A stretch of 64,000 nt of DNA from Aequorivita lipolytica (GTDB lineage: Bacteria; Bacteroidota; Bacteroidia; Flavobacteriales; Flavobacteriaceae): positions 434,001-498,000 of the forward strand of contig NZ_VORU01000001.1 of NCBI RefSeq assembly GCF_007997135.1, given 5' to 3'. The notes under the pieces are model-generated. The model was not told the DNA's origin and ran no database searches. It saw only the letters and a program-made list of their open reading frames with translations. Numbering within the stretch: the stretch's first letter is position 1; the number at the start of each line of letters is the position of its first letter. A program made the position numbers and the translations under genes. Positions 23,923 through 31,448 of this stretch are shown in pieces.

Positions 23923-25881
23923 CTGATCTCTAGAACCACCATAGACAACGTTTTTGAAGCCGCCCGTGTAGAGGAGGTAATCGGCGATTTTGTACAACTG
24001 AAAAAATCCGGAAGCAATTATAAGGGCCTAAGTCCTTTTACCGACGAGCGCTCGCCAAGCTTTATGGTTTCGCCAGTGAAACAAATTTGGAAAGATTTCA
24101 GCAGCGGAAAAGGAGGGAATGTAGTTTCATTTTTAATGGAACACGAACATTTCACCTACCCCGAAGCCATAAAATTTTTGGCGAAAAAGTATGGAATTGA
24201 AATAGAGGAAACCGAACAGACCCCAGAAGACAAAGAAAATGCCAATGAACGTGAGAGTCTTTATTTAGTAAGCGAGTTCGCCAAAGATTATTTCCACGGC
24301 ACACTGCTAAAAACCGAAGAAGGAAAAGCAATTGGTCTTTCATACTTCAAAGAAAGAGGTTTTACAGATGAAACCATCAAAAAATTCGAACTCGGTTATT
24401 CGCCCGATTCTTGGGATGCTTTTACCGGGCACGCCATTAAAAAAGGTTACAAGCTAGAGTTTCTCGAAAAAACAGGTTTATCAATTGTAAAAGAAGAAAA
24501 ACAATTTGACCGTTTTAAGGGAAGGGTAATGTTCCCAATTCTCAGTATGAGCGGCCGCACGCTTGGTTTTGGCGGGCGAATTTTAACTTCAGATAGAAAG
24601 GCGGCAAAATATCTTAACTCTCCCGAAAGCGATATTTACCATAAAAGCAAAGTGCTTTACGGAATTTTTCACGCAAAACAGAGCATCGCCAAAGAAGACA
24701 ATTGCTATCTAGTTGAAGGGTATACTGATGTTATACAGTTTTACCAAACAGGTATTCATAACGTGGTTTCTTCATCGGGAACGGCGCTTACTTCAGAACA
24801 AATTAGGCTTGTAAATAGGCTCACAAAAAACATTACCGTTCTTTTTGATGGTGATGCGGCAGGGCTTCGAGCTTCGCTTCGCGGTATCGATTTAATTTTA
24901 GAGCAGGGAATGAACGTGAAAATCTGCACCTTCCCAGAAGGCGAAGATCCAGATAGTTTTTCACGCAAAAATTCTTTAGAAGAACTCACACTTTATTTAG
25001 AAGAAAACGCTAAAGATTTCATCACTTTCAAAGCATCGCTGCTCGCCAAAGAAGCAAAGAATGACCCGATAAAAAAATCGGAAACCATTCACGATATGGT
25101 AAACAGCATTGCCAAAATTCCCGACGTTATAAAGCGCGAAGTGTATATAAAGGAATGTTCGCGAATTATGGATATTTCAGAACAAGTGCTTTTTAACACC
25201 TTGGCGCAGATTTTTCAGAAAGAAAGAAAAGATAGTTCCAAAAAAGCGGAAATGCCCCAGCAGGCGTTTGAAGTTATTCCTTCAGAAAAAAAGATAGAAA
25301 AAGTAGATGTCCAGCTTCAGTTGGAACACAAAATAATTGAATTGCTTCTACTTTATGGAAATGTAGAAGAGGATTTTGAGGAATTAATTTTGGAAGCGGA
25401 TGAAAAAGGTGAAATTACCCTAAGACCTGAAATTCACAAGTCGCGCGTTTTTGAAAAAATTTACTTGGATCTGCAGGATGATGAAATTGAATTTACAAAC
25501 ACAGCGTTTAAAGATTTGTATTTTGAAGTGGTAAACCGCTATAATCAAAACCCGGAGGCTAAAGCCGAAACTTTTATAAATGATCTGGAGCCTGAAATGG
25601 CTTCTGCCGTAACCCATATTTTAATGGAAGAGGAGCGCTATGTGTTACACGATTGGGAACGAAAGGAAATTTATGTGAAGGAAAAGAAGCAAACCATCGC
25701 GCAAGTGGTAAGTGAGACCATTCTAAACCTACGCCGCCATCTGGTTTCCCAAAAAATTAACGAACTGTCAGAAACCATGAAGCAGGAGGAGAATCTGGAA
25801 AAAGAATCCGGCCTACAGGAAATCGTAGATTATATCAGCCTTAAAAAAGTGCTTTCCAACAAACTAAATAGAGTGCTGTAA
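23923..25881 (+). CDS. dnaG: DNA primase, predicted CTG start
   Basis: DnaG makes RNA primers at replication forks. Homology runs upstream of the first ATG (24064): the frame reads L-ISRTTIDNVFEAARV, matching the usual MIS-TTID start, and closes with a stop at 23908. The only start-like codon is CTG at 23923, giving 652 residues. In the N-terminal zinc-ribbon domain (about 1-100) the positions of the ligands Cys-His-Cys-Cys are S37, T40, D58 and S61 (GLSPFTDERSPSF, IWKDFSSGKGG), so no zinc should bind. The TOPRIM core is intact: LVEGYTDVIQFYQTG and LFDGDAAGLRAS. The C-terminal helicase-binding part is charged and helical. Confidence 0.9.
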   Translation: MISRTTIDNVFEAARVEEVIGDFVQLKKSGSNYKGLSPFTDERSPSFMVSPVKQIWKDFSSGKGGNVVSFLMEHEHFTYPEAIKFLAKKYGIEIEETEQTPEDKENANERESLYLVSEFAKDYFHGTLLKTEEGKAIGLSYFKERGFTDETIKKFELGYSPDSWDAFTGHAIKKGYKLEFLEKTGLSIVKEEKQFDRFKGRVMFPILSMSGRTLGFGGRILTSDRKAAKYLNSPESDIYHKSKVLYGIFHAKQSIAKEDNCYLVEGYTDVIQFYQTGIHNVVSSSGTALTSEQIRLVNRLTKNITVLFDGDAAGLRASLRGIDLILEQGMNVKICTFPEGEDPDSFSRKNSLEELTLYLEENAKDFITFKASLLAKEAKNDPIKKSETIHDMVNSIAKIPDVIKREVYIKECSRIMDISEQVLFNTLAQIFQKERKDSSKKAEMPQQAFEVIPSEKKIEKVDVQLQLEHKIIELLLLYGNVEEDFEELILEADEKGEITLRPEIHKSRVFEKIYLDLQDDEIEFTNTAFKDLYFEVVNRYNQNPEAKAETFINDLEPEMASAVTHILMEEERYVLHDWERKEIYVKEKKQTIAQVVSETILNLRRHLVSQKINELSETMKQEENLEKESGLQEIVDYISLKKVLSNKLNRVL

Positions 25882-25882
25882 A

Positions 25883-26515
25883 TCAATTAAACTGAAACAT
25901 ACGCGCTTGGTTTATCAATTCTGCAAGACTTGTAACGTTTAGTTTTTTCAATAATCGCGTTTTATAAGTACTCACGGTTTTTTCATTTATCTCTAAAAGT
26001 GACGCTATATCTTTATTTCGTTTGCCGTTTGAAAGAAGGTTGAGCACTTCTATCTCGCGTGCGGAAAGTTTTTTGTATCTGCCTACAATCGTATTATCAT
26101 TAACTGAACGACTATTGAAAGCTGCTGCCAGCTCGTCATTCAAAAAGACACCGCCTAGCGCAATACGTTTAATAGCCTGAAGGAATACTTCGGAAGAAGA
26201 TGTTTTTGGGATATAACCTGCAGCTCCAGATTTTATGGATCTCAGTGCATAAATCTCTTCAGGATGGGATGAAAAAATAGCAATTCGCATTTTTGGAAAT
26301 TCGTCACGAATGCTTCGAAGTGCATGAAAACCGTTTATTTCCGGGATGTTCAATTCTAGGATTAAAATGTCTGGACGCTCTTTTTCAAGACATCTCAACA
26401 ATTCCGATCCGCGAGACACTTTTCCGACGATGGAATATTCATTGGTGCTGTCCAGTAAAACGGATGCGCCTTCTCTTGTTACGGGGTGATGGTCTGCGAT
26501 TACAATTTTTTTCAT
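25883..26515 (-). CDS. LuxR/NarL-type response regulator with Glu at the phospho-site
   Basis: A 210-residue regulator with a receiver domain (about 1-120) and a LuxR-type helix-turn-helix (about 148-205: LSAREIEVLNLLSNGKRNKDIASLL, shown here only by LSAREIEVLNLL). The acidic pair near the N-terminus is D8-H9 and the conserved Lys is in YIPKTSS. At the position of the phospho-accepting Asp (usual pattern LLDL-MP) this protein has E54 in LILELNIPEING. Glu there often mimics phosphorylation, so the protein may be constitutively active or not controlled by a kinase. No sensor kinase lies nearby. It ends one base after convergent dnaG. Confidence 0.85.
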   Translation of the reverse strand: MKKIVIADHHPVTREGASVLLDSTNEYSIVGKVSRGSELLRCLEKERPDILILELNIPEINGFHALRSIRDEFPKMRIAIFSSHPEEIYALRSIKSGAAGYIPKTSSSEVFLQAIKRIALGGVFLNDELAAAFNSRSVNDNTIVGRYKKLSAREIEVLNLLSNGKRNKDIASLLEINEKTVSTYKTRLLKKLNVTSLAELINQARMFQFN

Positions 26516-26678
26516 CTATGTATATTTTATATGTTCAGATTTATAAAACTCTCAGATTTGGGATTTGTTAATTTTTTAACAATGTAATATTAGTACTACA
26601 TTCTGAATTTATAAAATCTTTAGATGAAGAATATCAAACCTTTCGTTTAATGGTTAAATTATTCGATAAATAGCACGA

Positions 26679-27467
26679 TTACTTCAAATGTTTAGGAATT
26701 TCACAAACGGGAATTGGAGTCATTTTGTGCTGATTGGCTCTATTAAGTCTTTTGTAAATTTCAAAAACCAGTTTTTGTCTACCAGAAAAATCAGAACCGT
26801 TTTTGCCGGCTTCCATCGTTTTCATTGCCCATTCCAATTCGTCATAACTCGCGCCTAGCTGATCCTCATCTGATCGGCTATCGCCAAACAATCCATCCGT
26901 TGGCGCGGCTTTCAAAATTGAATCTGGAATGCTCAGAGCCTCGCCAAGTTTGTAAACCTCACTTTTCATTAAATCTGCAATGGGACTTAAATCTACGCCG
27001 CCATCGCCGTATTTTGTGTAAAAACCAACGCCGAAATCTTCCACCTTGTTGCCCGTTCCTGCAACTAAATAGCGATGCACGCCCGCAAAATAATAAAGGG
27101 TTGTCATCCGTAAACGCGCTCGTGTATTGGCGAGAGAAAGATCGAGAAAACTATCTTCTCCAGTTTGTGGTACTTCGTTTTTGAACTGTTCAAAAACGGA
27201 AGTCAAGTTCACTTCGGTGTTGCTCACATTCGCAAACTTTTCCTTTAATAGCTGAATATGCTCACGCCCGCGGCTTACTTGGTTTGGAGCTTGGTGAATG
27301 GGCATTTCTACACACAGGGTACGTATTCCTGTTTTTGCACAAAGCGCTGAGGTTACGGCAGAGTCAATCCCGCCGCTAATCCCAATCACGAATCCATCCA
27401 TTCTTGCATTTACAGCATAGGTTTTTAGCCAATTTACAATGTGATCTATAACTTTTTCGGTTTGCAT
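26679..27467 (-). CDS. nadE: NAD(+) synthase
   Basis: Catalyses the final step of NAD synthesis, amidating nicotinate adenine dinucleotide. At 262 residues this is the short form without a glutaminase domain, so ammonia is the expected nitrogen source. The ATP pyrophosphatase P-loop is VIGISGGIDSAVTSALC (about 27-43); GTGNKVEDFGVGFYTKYGDGGVDLSP holds further NAD-binding residues (seen as GTGNKVEDFG and YGDGGVDLSPI). The gene is divergent from gldB, with a tandem repeat block between them. Confidence 0.95.
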   Translation of the reverse strand: MQTEKVIDHIVNWLKTYAVNARMDGFVIGISGGIDSAVTSALCAKTGIRTLCVEMPIHQAPNQVSRGREHIQLLKEKFANVSNTEVNLTSVFEQFKNEVPQTGEDSFLDLSLANTRARLRMTTLYYFAGVHRYLVAGTGNKVEDFGVGFYTKYGDGGVDLSPIADLMKSEVYKLGEALSIPDSILKAAPTDGLFGDSRSDEDQLGASYDELEWAMKTMEAGKNGSDFSGRQKLVFEIYKRLNRANQHKMTPIPVCEIPKHLK

Positions 27468-27520
27468 TTTTTTTTGAAATTTAACTTTGAAACAATATAA
27501 CGGATTTTATTATTTCTAAA

Positions 27521-27608
27521 CATCTAAACATCTAAACATCTAAACATCTAAACATCTAAACATCTAAACATCTAAACATCTAAACATCTAAACATCTAAA
27601 CATCTAAA
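27521..27608. repeat. Tandem repeat, 11 copies of CATCTAAA
   Basis: Eleven perfect head-to-tail copies of the 8-mer CATCTAAA, with partial copies at both edges (TTCTAAA before; CTTTTAAACTCATAAACC after). The plus strand has no G. It lies between divergent nadE and gldB, 40 bp upstream of the gldB promoter box. With no spacers it is not a CRISPR. The copy number is likely to vary between strains. Confidence 0.95.
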
Positions 27609-27648
27609 CTTTTAAACTCATAAACCATAAACTCATTGAGCAAAAAAG

Positions 27649-27656
27649 TACCTTTG
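27649..27656 (+). promoter_or_regulatory. Predicted -7 box for gldB
   Basis: TACCTTTG fits TAnnTTTG and is followed by CACGG. The start site would be near 27662, about 34 bases before the gldB ATG at 27696. Confidence 0.55.
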
Positions 27657-27695
27657 CACGGCAAAAGTTTTTAAAGATAAAATTAATAAAGAGGA

Positions 27696-28685
27696 ATGGC
27701 GTTAACCAATAATAACATTTTTTCTGCTATGAAGTATTTCGTTTTGGTTTTTTTGGGAGCTTTCTTTTTTTCGTGTAGTAATAGAAGTGAAGTTGAGGGT
27801 GAAATTGAAAAAATTCCTATAAACATTGAAATAATCCGCTTCGATAAAGAATTTGCAGCAGCCACTCCGGCAGACCTTTCATCGTTAAAGGCGAAATTTC
27901 CAGCATTTTTTCCGAAGCAATACAACGATAGTATTTGGCTTGAAAAACTGAGTGACACACTTCAAAACCAACTAGAAGAAGAGGTTATTAAAACTTTTCC
28001 AAAAGATGAAACATTGGAAGATCTACTTGTTCCGTTATTTCAACATATACAATATTATTTTCCAAAATTTATGACTCCGGTGGTTGTGACCACAACTTCA
28101 GATGTAGATTATCGCAATAAAGTGATACTTGCAGATGGTATGCTGGTTATTGGTTTGGATAATTATCTGGGGGCCGAGCACCGTTTTTACGAAGGCATTG
28201 ATAATTATATTTCGAAGGAAATGAAGCCATCCCAAATTGGTCCCGATGTGGCCGAAACCTATGCAAGACAATATATAAAACCGCCAACCAAAGCTTCATT
28301 TTTGGGACAGATCATTTACTTTGGAAAAGAGCTTTATTTGAAAGATCTTTGGCTGCCAAATACTACCGATGCTGAAAAGATAGGATACACCGAGCAAGAA
28401 TTTGAATGGGCAGCGGAGAATGAAGAATATATGTGGCGCTATTTTATTGAAAAGGAATTGCTTTACAGCACAGATCCCAAAATGGGTGCGCGGTTTATTA
28501 GCCCGGCGCCTTTTTCAAAATTTTATCTTGAAATAGACAATGAATCCCCTGGAATGTTGGGTCGCTATTTGGGCTGGAAAATTGTCCGTGCCTATATGGA
28601 AAATAACAAAACAGACGTTCAGCGATTAATGGTTATGGATGCAGACGAAATATTTTTAAATTCAAAATACAAACCAAAGAAATAA
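27696..28685 (+). CDS. gldB: Gliding motility lipoprotein GldB
   Basis: GldB is a cell-envelope lipoprotein required for flavobacterial gliding and linked to T9SS function. The signal peptide ends in a lipobox (GAFFFSC). The body carries family-typical stretches (IEIIRFDKEF near the N-terminus, KVILADGMLVIGLDNYLG in the middle, LGRYLGWKIVRAYM near the C-terminus) and is 329 residues long, close to the usual 320. The start could be 27696, preceded by purine-rich AGAGG, or 27729, which gives a shorter and more typical signal peptide (MKYFVLVFLG). It overlaps gldC by one base, the known gldB-gldC pairing. Confidence 0.92.
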   Translation: MALTNNNIFSAMKYFVLVFLGAFFFSCSNRSEVEGEIEKIPINIEIIRFDKEFAAATPADLSSLKAKFPAFFPKQYNDSIWLEKLSDTLQNQLEEEVIKTFPKDETLEDLLVPLFQHIQYYFPKFMTPVVVTTTSDVDYRNKVILADGMLVIGLDNYLGAEHRFYEGIDNYISKEMKPSQIGPDVAETYARQYIKPPTKASFLGQIIYFGKELYLKDLWLPNTTDAEKIGYTEQEFEWAAENEEYMWRYFIEKELLYSTDPKMGARFISPAPFSKFYLEIDNESPGMLGRYLGWKIVRAYMENNKTDVQRLMVMDADEIFLNSKYKPKK

Positions 28686-29023
28686 TGGCAATAAAACACA
28701 CTTCTGAAATAAAACTCAACATAGAGCTTGATGCAAACAAAATTCCTGAAACCATTCATTGGACGGCCGAAGACGGAGGAATATCAAATGAAGAGACCAA
28801 AGCAATAATGCTTTCTGTTTGGGATAGTAAAAAAAAGGAATCGCTTAGAATAGACCTTTGGACAAAAGATATGCCTGTGGACGAGATGAAGATTTTCTTT
28901 CACCAAACCTTGAGCGCAATGGCAGATACTTTTCAGCGTGCCACCAATGATGAAAAAATGAGCGCTACGATGCGAGATTTCTGCGATTATTTTGCCGAAA
29001 AACTGGAGCTGAAGCGCGAATAA
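28685..29023 (+). CDS. gldC: Gliding motility protein GldC
   Basis: A 112-residue soluble protein next to gldB. Motifs typical of GldC are visible: HTSEIKLNIELD at the start, PETIHWTAEDGG and MLSVWDSKKKESLRIDLWTKDMPVDEMK, here recognised from SVWDSKKKESLRIDLWTK. In Flavobacterium johnsoniae GldC increases gliding efficiency but is not strictly required. It overlaps gldB and the next gene by one base each, so the three are almost certainly co-translated. Confidence 0.93.
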   Translation: MAIKHTSEIKLNIELDANKIPETIHWTAEDGGISNEETKAIMLSVWDSKKKESLRIDLWTKDMPVDEMKIFFHQTLSAMADTFQRATNDEKMSATMRDFCDYFAEKLELKRE

Positions 29024-29388
29024 TGAAGTATATATTTGTTTACAATGCAGATTCTGGAAAGTTGAATGCCTACAAAGATATGCTTCACAAAATTATAAGT
29101 CCAAGCACCTATCAGTGTAGTCTTTGCGACATTACTTATGGCGTTTTTAAAGAAAAAGAAATTTGGAAAAATTTTCGCCAAAGCAGTGCCATAGATTTCG
29201 AATTTTTGCACAAGAATGAATTTTATACAAAATACAAATCAAAATTTTTACTGAAATATGACTTGCCCATAATTTTGGCTGAAAATCACGGGGAACTTGA
29301 GATTGCTGTAAGTAAAAAAGAATTGGACAATCTTAAAAATGCAGAAGAATTGATCACGCTTGTTATTGAACGTTCAACTGTTCATTAA
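29023..29388 (+). CDS. Conserved-looking protein of unknown function after gldC
   Basis: A 121-residue soluble protein with no signal peptide or membrane helix. It starts [12 protein letters not shown] and has a CxxC pair at residues 32-35 (CSLCDITYG), then a Lys/Phe-rich helical part and a C-terminal segment [22 protein letters not shown] do not recognise a characterised family. The one-base overlap with gldC suggests joint translation with gldBC. Its last 26 bp overlap the convergent engB gene. Confidence 0.7.
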   Translation: MKYIFVYNADSGKLNAYKDMLHKIISPSTYQCSLCDITYGVFKEKEIWKNFRQSSAIDFEFLHKNEFYTKYKSKFLLKYDLPIILAENHGELEIAVSKKELDNLKNAEELITLVIERSTVH

Positions 29389-29968
29389 GTTGGTCTATGT
29401 ATTTTAAAACTTCATCGCGGCCAGTACTGTCGCTTGCAGAAGTAATAAAAAATGGGGGCATTTCTTCCCAAGTTTCCAACATTTTTGTGGAGTAAACCTC
29501 AAGGTTTCTTTCCAACGCTTTTGGTTTCAACTTATCTGCTTTTGTGAAGATTATGTTGAAAGGCACTCCTGTTTCGCCCATCCATTCCATAAATTCAAGG
29601 TCTATAGGTTGCGGTTCGTGGCGACAATCTACCAAAACAAAGGCGAGCACCATCTGTTCACGCTTTTCGAAATAATTGGTGATGAATTTCTGAAAAACCT
29701 TTTTGCTGCTTTTTGAAACGCGGGCGTAACCATAGCCAGGTAAATCTACCAAATACCAGTTTTTGTTAATGAGAAAATGATTAATAAGCTGAGTCTTTCC
29801 AGGCCTTCCTGAAGTTTTTGCCAAACTTTTGCGCAGCATTAACATGTTGATTAGGGAAGACTTTCCCACATTGCTTCGGCCTATAAACGCATATTCTGGT
29901 AGGCGGTCTTTTGGGCATTTGGCAACATCACTATTGCTCATTAAAAATTCCGCCGATTTAATCTGCAT
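29363..29968 (-). CDS. engB: Ribosome biogenesis GTPase EngB/YsxC
   Basis: An essential small GTPase that assists 50S assembly. G1 [14 protein letters not shown], the KTQLINHF switch I region, G3 DLPGYGYA, G4 TKADK and G5 TSASD are all present in order, and the 201-residue length is typical. The convergent overlap of 26 bp with the gldBC-linked unknown gene leaves no room for a terminator between them. Confidence 0.95.
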   Translation of the reverse strand: MQIKSAEFLMSNSDVAKCPKDRLPEYAFIGRSNVGKSSLINMLMLRKSLAKTSGRPGKTQLINHFLINKNWYLVDLPGYGYARVSKSSKKVFQKFITNYFEKREQMVLAFVLVDCRHEPQPIDLEFMEWMGETGVPFNIIFTKADKLKPKALERNLEVYSTKMLETWEEMPPFFITSASDSTGRDEVLKYIDQLNEQLNVQ

Positions 29969-30005
29969 TGCTTAAGTATTTATTTTAAAATTTGAATGTT
30001 GTGGC

Positions 30006-30785
30006 TTAATATCCTCGCTTTTCCAACCAAGCATTAAGCAGTTGGTTAAACTCATCAGGATGCTCCATCATTGCTGCGTGGCCACATTTGTCAATCCAGT
30101 AAAGATCTGAATTTGGCAGCAGTTCATCAAACTCCACGGCTACCTCTGGTGGTGTTACATTGTCGTTTTTTCCCCAAATAATGCAGGTTGGTGTATGCAT
30201 TTTGGGCAAGTCTTTTGCCATATTATGCCTTATTGCACTTTTGGCAATCGCTAAGGTTCTAATAAGTTTATTTCGGTCGTTTACTGTTTCGTAAACATCA
30301 TCAACAATTTCTTTTGTAGCAATGGCTGGATCGTAAAAAACATTCTCAGCTTTTTTCTTAATATATTCGTAATCACCACGCTTTGGATAGCTTTCGCCCA
30401 TTGCACTTTCATAAAGCCCAGAACTTCCGGTTATTACCAGAGCCTTGACTTTTTCAGGATACATTTTTGTGCAGAGCAAGCCAATGTGCCCGCCAAGAGA
30501 ATTTCCCAAAAGAATTACTTCTTCATAACCCAAATGGTCAATAAATTGCGCCGCATATTTCGCAAAATTTTTCACGTTTGTGCGCAATAAGGTCATCTTA
30601 TAAATAGGCAATTCGGGAATAAGAATTTTATATCCTTTTGGTGGAAAGAAATTTGCAACTCCGTCAAAATTGCTCAACCCGCCCATAAGTCCGTGAAGGA
30701 TAATAATTGGAGTGCCTTTACCTATTTCTAAATATGAAAATTTTCCTTCTTTCTTTAAGTTTTCTGACATGCTTGGTTGCTGCAA
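30006..30785 (-). CDS. Alpha/beta-fold hydrolase
   Basis: A 259-residue alpha/beta hydrolase with a readable catalytic triad: Ser in LLGNSLGGHIG, Asp in IWGKNDNVTPP and His in CGHAAMMEHP; HGLMGGLSNF forms the oxyanion hole. It resembles small carboxylesterases and C-C bond hydrolases, but the substrate cannot be inferred. The start at 30785 may be too long: a -7 box at 30803-30796 puts the transcription start close to 30789, and the ATG at 30773 (MSENLKKEGKFSY) fits the family better. Divergent from mraZ. Confidence 0.85.
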   Translation of the reverse strand: MQQPSMSENLKKEGKFSYLEIGKGTPIIILHGLMGGLSNFDGVANFFPPKGYKILIPELPIYKMTLLRTNVKNFAKYAAQFIDHLGYEEVILLGNSLGGHIGLLCTKMYPEKVKALVITGSSGLYESAMGESYPKRGDYEYIKKKAENVFYDPAIATKEIVDDVYETVNDRNKLIRTLAIAKSAIRHNMAKDLPKMHTPTCIIWGKNDNVTPPEVAVEFDELLPNSDLYWIDKCGHAAMMEHPDEFNQLLNAWLEKRGY

Positions 30786-30795
30786 TTTAGAATGA

Positions 30796-30803
30796 CAAAA
30801 GTA
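30796..30803 (-). promoter_or_regulatory. Predicted -7 box for the alpha/beta hydrolase gene
   Basis: Minus strand TACTTTTG, a perfect TAnnTTTG, 11 bp before the upstream ATG and 23 bp before the preferred ATG at 30773. Confidence 0.5.
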
Positions 30804-30899
30804 AACAAAATTATTTCATACAGTTCATTTAAACACAGCCTTTGTTTTTTCAAATTTGGAGTAGATATTTATTACAAAGCGGTAAAACTTATCAACAAA

Positions 30900-30925
30900 G
30901 TGGTAGAATGTGGTAAAAAGTGGTA
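30900..30925 (+). promoter_or_regulatory. Putative MraZ operator: three GTGGTA boxes at 10-bp spacing
   Basis: GTGGTA occurs at 30900-30905, 30910-30915 and 30920-30925, separated by four bases each; a fourth weaker copy GCGGTA lies at 30879-30884. MraZ proteins are known to bind three or more short direct repeats with 10-bp period (TGGGN type in E. coli and mycoplasmas) ahead of their own gene. These boxes overlap the -33 region of the mraZ promoter, fitting autorepression by occlusion. Confidence 0.7.
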
Positions 30926-30934
30926 AAAGTTATA

Positions 30935-30942
30935 TATATTTG
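30935..30942 (+). promoter_or_regulatory. Predicted -7 box for mraZ and the dcw cluster
   Basis: TATATTTG is a perfect TAnnTTTG. It lies 9 bp after the last GTGGTA box and 32 bp before the mraZ ATG. Confidence 0.65.
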
Positions 30943-30974
30943 AAACTATAAATTACAAACAGGGAATATCCACA

Positions 30975-31448
30975 ATGCTCAATCTAGTAGGCACATACGA
31001 GTGTAAAGCAGACGTAAAGGGACGGGTCATGGTACCCGCGCCTTTAAAAAAGCAGTTGGCTTCTGTGGCTCCCGAGAGCTTCGTGATTAAGCGTGCCGTT
31101 TTTCAGCCTTGTCTGGAAATCTACCCAATGAAAGAATGGGAGGCTTTAATGCTGAAGATGAGCGAACTCAATCGTTTCAGTAGAAAAAACAATGATTTTA
31201 TTCGAAGATTTACGGCGGGTGTCAAAACCGTTGAGCTAGATGCTACGGGGCGTTTATTGATTCCGAAAGACCTACTTTCTTTTGCAGGCATTAGCAAAGA
31301 AATAGTGCTCTCTTCTGCAATAAATATTGTGGAAGTATGGGATAAAGACAAATATGAACAGGCTATTGATGATGCTGCAAATGATTTTGCAGACTTAGCC
31401 GAAGAAGTAATGGGAGACAAAAGTAATGATGGTGATGGAATATCATAA
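30975..31448 (+). CDS. mraZ: Transcriptional regulator MraZ
   Basis: First gene of the dcw cluster. The 157-residue protein has two SpoVT/AbrB-like repeats, each with the DxxGR signature: DVKGRVMVPAPLKKQL (about 14-29) and DATGRLLIPKDLLSF (about 90-104). MraZ oligomers bind the repeats in front of their own gene and control cluster expression; matching GTGGTA boxes are seen upstream. Its 3' end overlaps rsmH by about 20 bp, so the two are translationally coupled. Confidence 0.96.
   Translation: MLNLVGTYECKADVKGRVMVPAPLKKQLASVAPESFVIKRAVFQPCLEIYPMKEWEALMLKMSELNRFSRKNNDFIRRFTAGVKTVELDATGRLLIPKDLLSFAGISKEIVLSSAINIVEVWDKDKYEQAIDDAANDFADLAEEVMGDKSNDGDGIS

Noticed and set aside
24064-25881. dnaG as a gene truncated to the first ATG, or a pseudogene
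   Set aside because: Primase homology continues upstream without a break to 23923, and all catalytic motifs are intact.
27513-27608. CRISPR array at the CATCTAAA repeat (also the arrays at 32761 and 47950)
   Set aside because: Units are 7-8 bp, head to tail, with no spacers, and no cas genes are present in the window.
27468-27695. Replication origin in the repeat-rich nadE-gldB gap
   Set aside because: No DnaA-box cluster (TTATNCACA-like) was seen, and neither dnaA nor dnaN is near.
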